In this document: positions 25,380 through 33,975 of the stretch, piece by piece
How positions within the stretch are numbered: position 1 is the first letter of the stretch
Layout: every line of letters begins with the position of its first letter
From: Paenibacillus alba
GTDB lineage: Bacteria > Bacillota > Bacilli > Paenibacillales > NBRC-103111
DNA length: 64,000 nt
Assembly (NCBI RefSeq): GCF_013204855.1
Contig: NZ_JABMKZ010000002.1
Location: 186,001 to 250,000, forward strand
Reading direction: 5' to 3'
Position numbers and translations under genes: made by a program
Notes under the pieces: generated by a model
What the model was told of the DNA's origin: nothing
Seen by the model: only the letters and a program-made list of their open reading frames with translations
The model's database searches: none

Positions 25380-25396
25380 TGTTAGGTTTGTTCACA
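25380..25396. promoter_or_regulatory. GlnR/TnrA operator
   Basis: TGTTA-GGTTTGT-TCACA matches the GlnR/TnrA consensus TGTNA-N7-TNACA at every fixed position. It starts four bases upstream of the glnRA -35, the position of site 1 in B. subtilis glnRA. A second full site overlapping the promoter was not found; TGTGA-N5-TACA nearby has the wrong spacing. Confidence 0.88.
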
Positions 25397-25406
25397 GTCT
25401 TGTTTT

Positions 25407-26657
25407 TCATATCAATTCCTTGTCTACCATATGCTGGATAGCTGTCAGCACCCCTAATTTGCAGTGCGAATACGTTAGTCCACCCTGCATATAAGCGATG
25501 TAAGGCTCGCGAATAGGCGCATCTGCCGACAGTTCCAAGCTGCCGCCTTGTATGAAAGTCCCTGCCGCCATGATAACGGGATGCTCATATCCAGGCATGT
25601 CCCAAGGCTCCGGCACCACGTGCGAATCCACAGCCGCCGCCTTCTGGATGCCCTGCACGAAAGTGATCAAGTGATCTGCGGATGTGAAGCGGATCGCTTG
25701 GATAAGGTCCGTACGCGGCGTCTGCCAACGCGGATGGCTCTCGAAGCCCAGCTCTTCGAATACCGCGGCGGCGAAGACGGAGCCCTTAACAGCTTGCCCG
25801 ACTAGATGCGGGGCAAGAAACAGCCCTTGAAACATCGCTCGCGTAGTCCCGAGCATGGCGCCGACCTCGCCCCCGATTCCTGGGGCGGTTAACCGATAAG
25901 CGGCGAGCTCCACGAGGTCGCGCCGCCCGGCAATGTAACCTCCGGACGGGGCAATGCCGCCGCCCGGATTTTTAATCAGCGAGCCGGCCATCAGATCGAC
26001 GCCAACCTGCGTCGGCTCCTGCAGCTCGGTAAATTCGCCATAACAATTATCGACGAAAACGATAAGTGCTGGGTTGATTTCCTTCACGAATCGGACCATT
26101 TCGCCGATTTGCTCAATCGTGAATGACGGGCGCCAGGAGTAGCCGCGGGAGCGCTGTATGCCGATAACCTTGGTATTCGGCTGAATGGCCGCTGCGATAG
26201 CCGGCCAGTCGGGAGCACCCTCTTCGGTCAATGCAACCTCGCTGTAAGCGATGCCGAAATCCTGCAAGGAACCCGTACCGTCCCCTGGCTTTCCAATCAC
26301 TTTGTGCAATGTGTCATAGGGCTTCCCCGTTATGTAAAGTAGATGTTCGCTTGGTCGCAGAACACCAAATAACGCAGTCCCAATCGTGTGGGTACCCGAA
26401 ACGAAGTGTGGACGAACAAGTGCCGCTTCTGCTCCCATAGCATCGGCATATACAAGATCGAGCACTTCTCTGCCGCGGTCATTATAGCCATACCCCGTCG
26501 AAGAGGCGAAATGATAATCGCTTACTTTGTGCTCCTGAAAGGCGCTAATGACTTTCCATTGATTCAAATCAATAGTTTTCTCAATTTGCCGGAAAGCACT
26601 TTCCACTTTGCGTTCAGCGCTTTCCATTAAACCCATAACTTTATCCCCGAATTGCAT
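25407..26657 (-). CDS. ynbB: YnbB-like PLP-dependent protein (methionine gamma-lyase family annotation)
   Basis: A 416-residue fold-type I PLP enzyme of the YnbB group, usually annotated as methionine gamma-lyase family or aluminium resistance protein. Visible: YGYNDRGREVLD near residue 56, VRPHFVSGTHTIG (about 81-93), VFVDNCYGEFTE (about 199-210, PLP-binding Asp) and AGSLIKNPGGGIAPSGGY (about 224-241, with the lysine expected to bind PLP). The substrate is not established. It lies two bases downstream of hflX and 95 bases upstream of glnR, the same order as in B. subtilis (ynbA-ynbB-glnR-glnA), so the linkage is ancient. Its ribosome binding site is inside the 3' end of hflX. Confidence 0.87.
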   Translation of the reverse strand: MQFGDKVMGLMESAERKVESAFRQIEKTIDLNQWKVISAFQEHKVSDYHFASSTGYGYNDRGREVLDLVYADAMGAEAALVRPHFVSGTHTIGTALFGVLRPSEHLLYITGKPYDTLHKVIGKPGDGTGSLQDFGIAYSEVALTEEGAPDWPAIAAAIQPNTKVIGIQRSRGYSWRPSFTIEQIGEMVRFVKEINPALIVFVDNCYGEFTELQEPTQVGVDLMAGSLIKNPGGGIAPSGGYIAGRRDLVELAAYRLTAPGIGGEVGAMLGTTRAMFQGLFLAPHLVGQAVKGSVFAAAVFEELGFESHPRWQTPRTDLIQAIRFTSADHLITFVQGIQKAAAVDSHVVPEPWDMPGYEHPVIMAAGTFIQGGSLELSADAPIREPYIAYMQGGLTYSHCKLGVLTAIQHMVDKELI

Positions 26658-26659
26658 GG

Positions 26660-27985
26660 TTAATAACTCTCTCCCTCATGATCTTGTAACTCTTGCTGGG
26701 CTTGTTGATCATAGGCGACTAATTGGTAAGCCAGCTTCACATAATCATCCTTGTTGACTCGCACTTTGAATACCATGTCTTCCCCATCTACTTCTGTCTC
26801 GAGCACATCGCCGATGCGGTACATCAAGGAAATAATATCGCCTTTGTCTGCCGGGATGCGAAACTCTCTGCTCTCGCCCATCAGCTTCTCTTGAATCACA
26901 TCGCGAAGCCGTTCCAAATCTTCCTGATTGTACGCACTGATTTTCAGAAATTCCCCTTCGGTAGAGAGCATTTCCCGCTCTTCCTGGGAACAAACATCAA
27001 TCTTATTGAAAAGCGTCAATTGTTCCTTCTGATGCGCTCCCAACTCTTCTAATACTTCTGCAACGACACGCATTTGCTCGTTGCGCATATCTGTTGAGCT
27101 GTCGACTACATGCAGGATCAAATCAGCCTCATTGGCCTCCTCTAGCGTTGCACGGAAGGATGCAACAAGATCATGCGGCAGGTTCTGAATAAATCCTACG
27201 GTGTCCGTCAGAACGATCTCTTTGCCGCTTGGCAGCTCCATTGTCCGTGATGTTGGATCTAAGGTAGCGAACAATTGGTTCTCTATATAGACGTCGGCTT
27301 GTGTCAATTGTTTCAATAAAGTTGATTTGCCAGCATTGGTATAGCCAACAAGCGCTACTTGAAACACGCCTGTTTTCTTGCGGCGCTCGCGATGCAAGGT
27401 ACGATGGCGAACAACTTCTTCCAATTGGGCCTTCAATTCATCAATTCGCCCGCGAATATGTCTTCGATCTGTTTCCAGCTTGGATTCACCGGGACCTCTG
27501 GTTCCAATTCCTCCTCCAAGACGCGAGAGGTTTTTTCCTTGTCCAGACAGCCTTGGGAGCAAGTAGCTAAGCTGCGCAAGCTCAACTTGAATAATCCCTT
27601 CACGCGTTTTGGCTCGCTGCGCGAAGATATCCAAAATGAGCTGAGTACGATCGATAATTTTCACATCTAGGGCTGCTTCTAAATTCCGCACTTGAGCGCC
27701 CGATAATTCTTGGTCAAAAATTGCCGTATTCCCGCCAAGCTCCTCAAGCCGAAGTCTCAGCTCTTCGACCTTCCCTTTGCCGATGAACCATTTGGAGTCT
27801 TTGGTTTCCTTATTCTGCGTCATCGTTTCCAGAACAAGGACCCCTGCTGTTTCAGCTAACTTGACCAGTTCCTGCAAGGAATATTCGGCAAGCAATTCAT
27901 TTTTCTTTTGTTTCTGAGTGACCAGGCTAACCAGCACCGCGCGGTCATCGATTTCTTTTTCTACCATATGTGAAGTTGTTTTCAT
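26660..27985 (-). CDS. hflX: Ribosome-associated GTPase HflX
   Basis: A 441-residue HflX (B. subtilis YnbA), a GTPase that binds the 50S subunit and splits stalled or hibernating ribosomes. The N-terminal glycine-rich domain has SGQGKNLSRLGGGIGTRGPGE (shown in two parts: SGQGKNLSRLGGG, then IGTRGPGE, about 158-178). G1 is GYTNAGKST, G3 is DTVGFIQNLP, G4 is NKID, and a short C-terminal domain follows. The ATG at 27985 has AAGGAG seven bases upstream, chosen over 28003. It leads the ynbB transcript. Confidence 0.94.
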   Translation of the reverse strand: MKTTSHMVEKEIDDRAVLVSLVTQKQKKNELLAEYSLQELVKLAETAGVLVLETMTQNKETKDSKWFIGKGKVEELRLRLEELGGNTAIFDQELSGAQVRNLEAALDVKIIDRTQLILDIFAQRAKTREGIIQVELAQLSYLLPRLSGQGKNLSRLGGGIGTRGPGESKLETDRRHIRGRIDELKAQLEEVVRHRTLHRERRKKTGVFQVALVGYTNAGKSTLLKQLTQADVYIENQLFATLDPTSRTMELPSGKEIVLTDTVGFIQNLPHDLVASFRATLEEANEADLILHVVDSSTDMRNEQMRVVAEVLEELGAHQKEQLTLFNKIDVCSQEEREMLSTEGEFLKISAYNQEDLERLRDVIQEKLMGESREFRIPADKGDIISLMYRIGDVLETEVDGEDMVFKVRVNKDDYVKLAYQLVAYDQQAQQELQDHEGESY

Positions 27986-28050
27986 ATAAGGTCTCCTTTG
28001 CATGACATTCAGACGTTGGAAATAGCCGCAATTCGGCGTATTCCTTCATC

Positions 28051-28079
28051 ATTGTGTAGGAAATGCATGGGAAAGTCAA
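28051..28079 (-). promoter_or_regulatory. Possible hflX promoter
   Basis: On the minus strand TTGACT (28074-28079), 17-base spacer, CACAAT (28051-28056). It is 66 bases upstream of the hflX start. The -10 is only a 4 of 6 match. Confidence 0.4.
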
Positions 28080-28130
28080 TTTGCGGAGCAGGAATATTTG
28101 ATTATAATCGAGTCCGCTGCCAAACATAAA

Positions 28131-28160
28131 TAAAACCGAAAGGCCAGTGGCCTTCCGGTT
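28131..28160 (-). terminator. efeUOB terminator
   Basis: AACCGGAAGGCCA pairs with TGGCCTTTCGGTT on the minus strand, with almost no loop and a following TTATTT. It lies 15 bases after the efeB stop. Confidence 0.85.
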
Positions 28161-28174
28161 AGCATTTCATGGCA

Positions 28175-29440
28175 TTATGCAAATAAACTTTGCCCTAAAT
28201 AGGCACCTTTTGCCGTTACCCCCGGCAGGACAGCGAAATATCCGCCACCTGTTGTATCGGTATAGGCTAGCATTCGATCCGGAAGCTTCGGATTCGTCAA
28301 TCTCTTTTGAATGGCTTCAAACTGTGTTTGAATGTTCCGATTGAAGCATACGAAGAGCAATCCTGCATTAATGCGACCGACATCATCCAGATTATCCATG
28401 AAATTATAGCCGCGCCGCAGGATACGTTCCCGCTCCGAACTCTCTCCAGCCCGCGGATTGGATAAACGAATATGTGAATCAAGCGCGGTAACTTTGCCTT
28501 CAGCATCGCCAGCGAAATTCGGTTGATCGAACTCGCCATGCGCATCCAGCGGTGCCCCTGATACCTTCTGACGGCCCATAATGGTTTCTTGATCGGAATA
28601 GGACTGTTGATCCCATGTTTCAATCCGCATATGAATTCGGCGAACGACCATATAAGTACCGCCAGCCAGCCAAGGTGCACCATCGGAACTCTCAACCCAC
28701 ACATTATTTTTCATGAAGTTCTCATCATTGAGTGCAGGATTATTGGTACCGTCTTTGAAGCCAAAGAGGTTGCGTTTCGTCCCCTGGGATTTCACGCCGA
28801 GCTGTCCTGTCTGCTGCCACCGCAAATGAGCGACACCGCGAGCAGCCTTGGACAAATTACGGATAGCATGGAAACAGATCATAGGATCGTCAGAACAAGC
28901 CTGAATCACAATATCCCCATGTGTCAGTTGGTCCTGGAGCGAATCTTTATGGAAAATAGGCATCTCCGTCAAGCCCGCCGGCTTGCGTGAACGCAGTCCG
29001 AAGCGATCTGTCCCCTCTTTTTCGAACAAAGTAGAACCAACCGCGAAAGTAATGGTCAGTTTTCCCGTATCCAGCCCGATCTGCTCCCCCGTGTCGATAG
29101 GCGGAAATTTAGCATCCTGCGGCTCCACGGCCAAAGGTTTGCCAGCCATTAACGTAGCAGCCATCTCCGTCCAATGCTTCATGAGTTCTTGCAGTTCCTT
29201 AACATCCGTTGTCGTTACATCAAAGGCAGCTACATTGGCAAAGTTCTGGGCAGGAGTCACAACTCCAGTTTGATGAGCACCGTAGAACGAAATGGTTTCA
29301 TTCGCAGCATCCGCAGAGGCGACATGAGAACCACTGGGTATCACTTGTTTGGCTTTCCCCAGCAGATCTCCAAGTACCACCCCAGCCGCGCCTGCAGCTG
29401 TCATCCCCAGAAACGCACGGCGATTCATTTTATCCCCCAT
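28175..29440 (-). CDS. efeB: EfeB, Tat-exported DyP-type haem peroxidase
   Basis: A 421-residue dye-decolorising-type peroxidase. The N-terminus has a twin-arginine signal, NRRAFLGMTAAGAAG, so export is in a folded, haem-loaded form. The DyP GXXDG motif is GFKDGTNNP (about 231-239), and the proximal haem His is expected in the C-terminal half. EfeB works with EfeO and EfeU in uptake of ferrous iron. It is the last gene after efeU-efeO, with a 30-base gap. ATG at 29428 is an alternative start, with GGGGGA upstream, leaving NRRAFL at the very N-terminus. Confidence 0.92.
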   Translation of the reverse strand: MGDKMNRRAFLGMTAAGAAGVVLGDLLGKAKQVIPSGSHVASADAANETISFYGAHQTGVVTPAQNFANVAAFDVTTTDVKELQELMKHWTEMAATLMAGKPLAVEPQDAKFPPIDTGEQIGLDTGKLTITFAVGSTLFEKEGTDRFGLRSRKPAGLTEMPIFHKDSLQDQLTHGDIVIQACSDDPMICFHAIRNLSKAARGVAHLRWQQTGQLGVKSQGTKRNLFGFKDGTNNPALNDENFMKNNVWVESSDGAPWLAGGTYMVVRRIHMRIETWDQQSYSDQETIMGRQKVSGAPLDAHGEFDQPNFAGDAEGKVTALDSHIRLSNPRAGESSERERILRRGYNFMDNLDDVGRINAGLLFVCFNRNIQTQFEAIQKRLTNPKLPDRMLAYTDTTGGGYFAVLPGVTAKGAYLGQSLFA

Positions 29441-29470
29441 GACCTTCGTAAGCCCCTCTCATCATCATTC

Positions 29471-30640
29471 TTATTTGCTTAATGTGCCTGGCATTTTCAC
29501 AAGCGGTTCAGCCAGTGCTTCCAGTTTATTTTTCAAATCAATTTGTTTGGCTTGTTCGATTTTACTGAAATCGTTCCAAGTCGCTCCAACCGGAGAAAGA
29601 GTATTCATCGTCTCGATGACAGCGGCAAGGCTTTTGCTGATCTTCTCATCCAGTGCTGCGTCTTTTTTCTTCAATTCAGCTTTGACGAGGTCGTAAATGG
29701 CTTGTGCGCCTTCAACGTTGGCACGAATGACCGGTACAGTCGCTCCGCTCCAGCGCTCTTCTTCACCCGTGATTTTCTTCGATTGAGCTTCTTCCATCAA
29801 CTCGCCAACACCAGCGATAAAGTCAGTTGGTTCTATGGTTGTTGAAGCAATGGCTTGCTGCATTTTCTTGCCGTCTTCTAATAAACGAGCAGAGAAAGGC
29901 TCCGCATCTTTTACATTCTTTTTAACAAATAATAGATACTCTATACGGTGATACCCGGTGAATGCTGGATCTTTCTCATTTTTGAAGTCATCCACCCGAG
30001 CATCCATAACGCCATCCAACTCGCTGAATGTCTCGATAATCGGTTCAATTCTCTCATAAGGCATACGTGATTGTCCATAGGCTTCTTGTGCCTTTTTCAA
30101 GTCACCGCTTTTCACTGCCGCGTCAAGCTGCTCCAAAAGAGTAACCAATTGCTTGCCTTGGTCCTGTACATATTTATTGTAAGCCTTAGCTGCCTCTTGC
30201 AGCTCTTTGGAGGCTGAGATGACATCTTTATTCACTGCGCCTTTGTTGTCTGCGAAGGAAGTTGTCAGTTCGGCAACAGCAGCTTTTAGATTATTGTTAA
30301 GTGCGGTTAATGTCGGATAATCCAGCTTGTCTTGTTTCAAACCGGCTTCCAAAGGTGTTAAGAATTTTTCCACTTTAAAATACAGCTCAGGAAATTTCGG
30401 TTTAACTTCGTCTTCGAAGCTTAACCATTGATTATCGAACTGCTCTGATAATTTCTTCGGATCTTTCACTTTGTTAGCATCCAATTGGGTTTTCAACTGA
30501 TCAATACTTGCTGTGAGTGCCGCAGAACCATCTTTGAATGGAACTTTAGCTGGCTCCGTTGTTGTTGTTGTTTTACCACAGCCTGCGAGTACGAGTGTTG
30601 TAGCTGCTGCCAAAATAATAAGTTGCTGACGTTTGTTCAT
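29471..30640 (-). CDS. efeO: EfeO, iron-binding lipoprotein (M75/imelysin domain)
   Basis: A 389-residue lipoprotein with lipobox LVLAGC (about 17-22) placing it on the outer face of the membrane. The C-terminal M75 (imelysin) domain carries the HxxE motif in GYHRIEYLLF (about 224-233), expected to bind metal. An additional N-terminal helical domain (about 40-140) precedes it; no cupredoxin domain is apparent, as in Bacillus YwbM. It likely delivers iron to EfeU. The ATG at 30640 has GGAGGGG nine bases upstream, chosen over an in-frame start at 30658. The gap to efeU is 23 bases. Confidence 0.9.
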   Translation of the reverse strand: MNKRQQLIILAAATTLVLAGCGKTTTTTEPAKVPFKDGSAALTASIDQLKTQLDANKVKDPKKLSEQFDNQWLSFEDEVKPKFPELYFKVEKFLTPLEAGLKQDKLDYPTLTALNNNLKAAVAELTTSFADNKGAVNKDVISASKELQEAAKAYNKYVQDQGKQLVTLLEQLDAAVKSGDLKKAQEAYGQSRMPYERIEPIIETFSELDGVMDARVDDFKNEKDPAFTGYHRIEYLLFVKKNVKDAEPFSARLLEDGKKMQQAIASTTIEPTDFIAGVGELMEEAQSKKITGEEERWSGATVPVIRANVEGAQAIYDLVKAELKKKDAALDEKISKSLAAVIETMNTLSPVGATWNDFSKIEQAKQIDLKNKLEALAEPLVKMPGTLSK

Positions 30641-30663
30641 CGGGAAAAACCCCTCCACTATTT

Positions 30664-32157
30664 CTATTTGTATGATTTATTGGATAATGCCATGTTTCTG
30701 ATTTGAATGGACTTGCGACGGTCCCAAAGGACTGCAAATACGGCTGATAGCAAAAGAATAAATTGTGGGATTGCACTTTCCAATGTCGGATAAAGTGCAA
30801 TTACATCCCAGCTCGGCAGCCAAGAAGCGGTTGTTGCTGGTAAATAACCCGCTAATTGCAGCCCGTGAACACCCATCCCGGCAAATTTGAAGCAGAGATA
30901 GAACACGAAGAAGCTGGACACCAGGAAGAATGGACGCATTGGAATTTTCAACCCAATCTTCAGGATTAAGAAAGACACAATCAATAAGATTACAACCCCG
31001 ATAGCAATACCGCCGAGCAAAGAGCTCAAAGAAATCGAGGAAGCCATTCCGATCATGAAGAGTGCGGTTTCTGTGCCTTCACGAAAGACCGCAAGAAAAG
31101 CAAGCAGGCTAAGCGATACCAGGCTGCCAGTAGCCAAAGCTTTGACACTCTGATCTCTTATGTACTGCTGCCAGTTGGAGACACTGGATTTGCTATGCAG
31201 CCAATAGCTCATATACAGCAGCATCACAGCAGCGAAAATGCCGGTACACCCTGCAATCAAGAAATTATTATTGCCAAAAGCACTAGCAGAGAACAATTGC
31301 TGAACGACAACCCCGAGGGCTACACTGACAAGCAAGCCAGAGCCAACGCCATACCAAATCCATTTCTTCTTATCACTATGGCCTGATTTATTTAAGAAAC
31401 CAAGCAGCGCAATAACAACAAGCAGTGCTTCTAATCCCTCACGCAGCAGAATTGTCGTCGCATCTAACATCGTATAGCTGGTTTTTGCTGCCAATGGCCC
31501 CAAATCAGTGTGCATGCGCGCGATAGTAGCTGAGGCATCCGTCACTTGAGGAGGATCAGCCGACAACTGCGCATAGGCTGTAACCATGTCTCTCTCCATT
31601 GACGTGTAAACAGCCGAAGATTGTGTTAGGACAATCCCTTCAATTTGCAGCCAGGAATTCCGCAGCGTCTGGATGCTATCTGAAGCGCCGGCAGCATCAT
31701 TTTTCTTGAGCTGTTCAGCGGCAGTTTCGAGCAAGGTAACCAAGGACCCCACCGTCACGTTGCCATTGTTTTGAACGGCTTTACCGAAAGCTTCCAAATT
31801 GCCATCAACGAAGCTCTTATTCAAATTGTGAAGTTCTTTAAGACCAGCTACCAGCTTCTGTGCGTCCACTGGCTGCTTCAGTGTCTGAAAGGATACTTCT
31901 CCCATCGCTTGTTCGATCTTTTGATACGCAGCAGTTGACTTCAACTTAATCCCCTCTTCATATGTCAACCAATTCATTTGAAATGTATCGAACAACTTGG
32001 AGGCATCCTCAAGCTTACCGCTTTCCGCCGCCTGTATGGCACTCACGATTCCTTCATCCGCTTTGGCCAGATCCGTTTCGGCAGTTGCCCCTGCGCTCAT
32101 TGGCACGGATATAAACATAAGCAGCGCTATCCAACTCGCTAAGAAAACTTTACGCAT
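30664..32157 (-). CDS. efeU: EfeU, FTR1-family ferrous iron permease
   Basis: A 497-residue FTR1-type permease. A signal peptide (about 1-28) and an extracytoplasmic helical domain (about 30-225) precede the seven-helix permease. The two iron-translocation motifs REGLE are LLREGLEALLVV (about 239-250) and VFREGTETALFM (about 362-373). The long N-terminal domain is typical of Gram-positive EfeU/YwbL. The ATG at 32157 has GGGGAG nine bases upstream; the longer frame from 32202 would begin inside the Fur box region. It leads the efeUOB operon, preceded by a sigma-A promoter and a perfect Fur box. Confidence 0.92.
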   Translation of the reverse strand: MRKVFLASWIALLMFISVPMSAGATAETDLAKADEGIVSAIQAAESGKLEDASKLFDTFQMNWLTYEEGIKLKSTAAYQKIEQAMGEVSFQTLKQPVDAQKLVAGLKELHNLNKSFVDGNLEAFGKAVQNNGNVTVGSLVTLLETAAEQLKKNDAAGASDSIQTLRNSWLQIEGIVLTQSSAVYTSMERDMVTAYAQLSADPPQVTDASATIARMHTDLGPLAAKTSYTMLDATTILLREGLEALLVVIALLGFLNKSGHSDKKKWIWYGVGSGLLVSVALGVVVQQLFSASAFGNNNFLIAGCTGIFAAVMLLYMSYWLHSKSSVSNWQQYIRDQSVKALATGSLVSLSLLAFLAVFREGTETALFMIGMASSISLSSLLGGIAIGVVILLIVSFLILKIGLKIPMRPFFLVSSFFVFYLCFKFAGMGVHGLQLAGYLPATTASWLPSWDVIALYPTLESAIPQFILLLSAVFAVLWDRRKSIQIRNMALSNKSYK

Positions 32158-32205
32158 GTACCACAACTCCCCATCATATATAACCAATTTCAACTTCATC
32201 AATAG

Positions 32206-32220
32206 TGATAATCATTATCA
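32206..32220. promoter_or_regulatory. Fur box (7-1-7)
   Basis: TGATAATCATTATCA is an exact match to the Bacillus Fur core TGATAATNATTATCA. It lies in the transcribed leader 22 bases downstream of the efeU -10, so iron-bound Fur would repress efeUOB. Confidence 0.93.
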
Positions 32221-32241
32221 TCTTAAAAGTTCACTCTGTCT

Positions 32242-32269
32242 ATTTTACTCCGATCAGCCAATCTGTCAA
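32242..32269 (-). promoter_or_regulatory. efeU sigma-A promoter
   Basis: On the minus strand a perfect TTGACA (32264-32269), 16-base spacer and TAAAAT (32242-32247). Confidence 0.72.
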
Positions 32270-32283
32270 TTGTTTTATACAAT

Positions 32284-32336
32284 AAAAAAAGAGGCTCTCC
32301 CCAAAGTAGATAAAACTACTTGAGAACAGTCCTCTT
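32284..32336 (-). terminator. Terminator for the SpoVK-like transcript
   Basis: On the minus strand GAAGAGG pairs with CCTCTTT, with CTCAAGTAG/CTACTTTGGGGAG pairing inside, then TTTTTT. It lies about 270 bases beyond the spoVK-like stop, so the hairpin repeats at 32401-32592 are inside that transcript's 3' untranslated region. Confidence 0.78.
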
Positions 32337-32400
32337 CATTCTGAAATTGTTCGTTTTTTTCGAAAGTCAACTGGCAGTTTGCCCCAGTCCCCTAATTCTG

Positions 32401-32592
32401 CATAATTCCTGCGAATATGCATCCTTTTCGTATCGGGAATCATCAAAATCGGGAAAAGCCTGCGATTATACATCCTTTAGAGACCTTTTCTCGATTCCAG
32501 AATGGAAAAGAGTAGAAAACCTGCACTTTCGCAGGCTCTCTACCCTTTTCACCCTATTTGCTCGAAGAAGGCTGTACTATCGCAGGCTTTCC
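32401..32592. repeat. Cluster of short GC-hairpin repeats (locus 1)
   Basis: Four related units: TCCTGCGAATATGCATCCTTTT (first 20 bases from 32407), AAAGCCTGCGATTATACATC (from 32455), CCTGC-ACTTTC-GCAGG (32520-32535) and CTATCGCAGGCTTT (from 32577). Unit three is an inverted repeat. The second and third recur, inverted, at 60371-60556, the third with 16 of 16 bases. With the efeU promoter region and one terminator, these account for the 448-base gap from efeU to spoVK. Confidence 0.8.
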
Positions 32593-32605
32593 CTACCTGA
32601 AACGT

Positions 32606-33583
32606 TCACTTAAATTTCATATCTTCCGGCCTGATCGACATCAGCTCTATTTTCGAAGGGGCGTTGATATATTGGCTAAGCAGCCTTACCGCTTGATGCC
32701 TCATCGCTTTCTCCAAGATGTTGCGCACGTACCTCGCATTGCTGAAAGCTCGCCATGTCGTAGCTTTCTCCTCAACTAAATGCTGTTTAAGCTTCACAAT
32801 CGTCTGCGGCAGTAAAACGTACTCTCGATCCTTCGCCATCAGCTCCGTGATCTGAATCAATTGTTCAATGGGATAGTCCTCGAAATCAATCTGAATCGGA
32901 AAACGTGAAGGCAGGCCTGGATTCGTTGCCAGAAATTGATCCATTTCGTCGCTATAGCCGGCGAGGATGAGAATAAATTCATTTTTCTTATCCTCCATCC
33001 CTTTCACCAGCGCATCGATCGACTCCTTGCCGAAATCCTTATCTCCCCCACGCGCCAAGCTGTAGGCTTCATCAATAAATAGAATCCCGCCCATCGCCTT
33101 CTTCATCAGTTCTCGGGTCTTTAATGCGGTATGCCCAATGTATTCTCCTACGAGATCTGCCCGTTCCACCTCGATAAAATGACCTTTGCTCAGAACGCCC
33201 ATCGCGTGAAACATCCGGCCCATCAGCCTTGCGACCGTCGTTTTCCCTGTACCTGGGCTTCCTTTGAAAATCATATGATACACATGCGCATTGCTAATCA
33301 GTCCCGCTTCGGCACGAAACTGGGAGATTTGCAGCAGCGCATAAATTTCATGTACCAGCTCTTTGACATTATCGAGGCCGATCAATTGGTTAAGCTCCTT
33401 GAAAATATCCGAAAGAGGACCTTCCATCGGCGTCCTTTTTCCGGTTACTTGCGGCTCGGAATCGGCCAGCGGTGAAGCGTTTAGTGGGTCGCCTACACCA
33501 TCTACCGACCGCCTATGCATGCCAGGCTCAGGCTGCCGCAAGACGATGTTGATCTGTCTGGATGGCAAGCTTCGACCACTCAT
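32606..33583 (-). CDS. spoVK: SpoVK-like AAA ATPase
   Basis: A 325-residue single-module AAA+ ATPase of the SpoVK/CbbX branch. Walker A is GSPGTGKTTVARLMG (about 107-121), Walker B is GILFIDEAYSLARGG (about 163-177), sensor 1 is in ILILAGYSDEM and the arginine finger in LPSRFPIQIDF. B. subtilis SpoVK is needed late in sporulation for spore maturation. In B. subtilis it is next to ynbA (hflX); here efeUOB lies between. The ATG at 33583 has GAGGTG six bases upstream, chosen over 33601. The first 60 residues are polar and not conserved. Confidence 0.87.
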   Translation of the reverse strand: MSGRSLPSRQINIVLRQPEPGMHRRSVDGVGDPLNASPLADSEPQVTGKRTPMEGPLSDIFKELNQLIGLDNVKELVHEIYALLQISQFRAEAGLISNAHVYHMIFKGSPGTGKTTVARLMGRMFHAMGVLSKGHFIEVERADLVGEYIGHTALKTRELMKKAMGGILFIDEAYSLARGGDKDFGKESIDALVKGMEDKKNEFILILAGYSDEMDQFLATNPGLPSRFPIQIDFEDYPIEQLIQITELMAKDREYVLLPQTIVKLKQHLVEEKATTWRAFSNARYVRNILEKAMRHQAVRLLSQYINAPSKIELMSIRPEDMKFK

Positions 33584-33669
33584 GAGGATCACCTCGTTCA
33601 CAGGATGGTTTCTTGGTTCGTATCAATCCATCCTACGCTCGTTTGATCCATTTTAGACCGCGCCAGCCC

Positions 33670-33975
33670 TTATTGGGGCTTATAAGATTGGTTAACGGTA
33701 TAATGTTCCACCACAGGGAACGGATCATAGAAATGGTGCAGCAGCGTGCGCCACTCTTGATATTCCGCAGAGCCTCGAAAGCCCACTGTATGGTCTTCAA
33801 GCGTTTCCCAGTGAACGAGCAGCAAATATTTATTGCTATCCTCGAGACAGACTTGCAACTCATGAGAAATATAGCCTTTCATAGATGAAATGATCGACGA
33901 AGCTTGACGAAACGCTGCTTCGAACTCTGCATTTTTGCCTGCAATGACAGGCAGTATGGCTGCTTCTAAAATCAT
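33670..33975 (-). CDS. Antibiotic biosynthesis monooxygenase (ABM) family protein
   Basis: A 101-residue ferredoxin-like alpha-beta protein of the ABM family: MILEAAILPVIAGK, FEAAFRQASS, KGYISHELQV and YLLLVHWETLEDH are the expected strands and helices. Members include quinol monooxygenases and haem-degrading enzymes; the Asn characteristic of IsdG-type haem oxygenases is not evident, so the activity is undecided. Its ATG overlaps the TGA of the phosphatase gene (ATGA), showing coupling. AAGGAA lies five bases upstream. Confidence 0.82.
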   Translation of the reverse strand: MILEAAILPVIAGKNAEFEAAFRQASSIISSMKGYISHELQVCLEDSNKYLLLVHWETLEDHTVGFRGSAEYQEWRTLLHHFYDPFPVVEHYTVNQSYKPQ

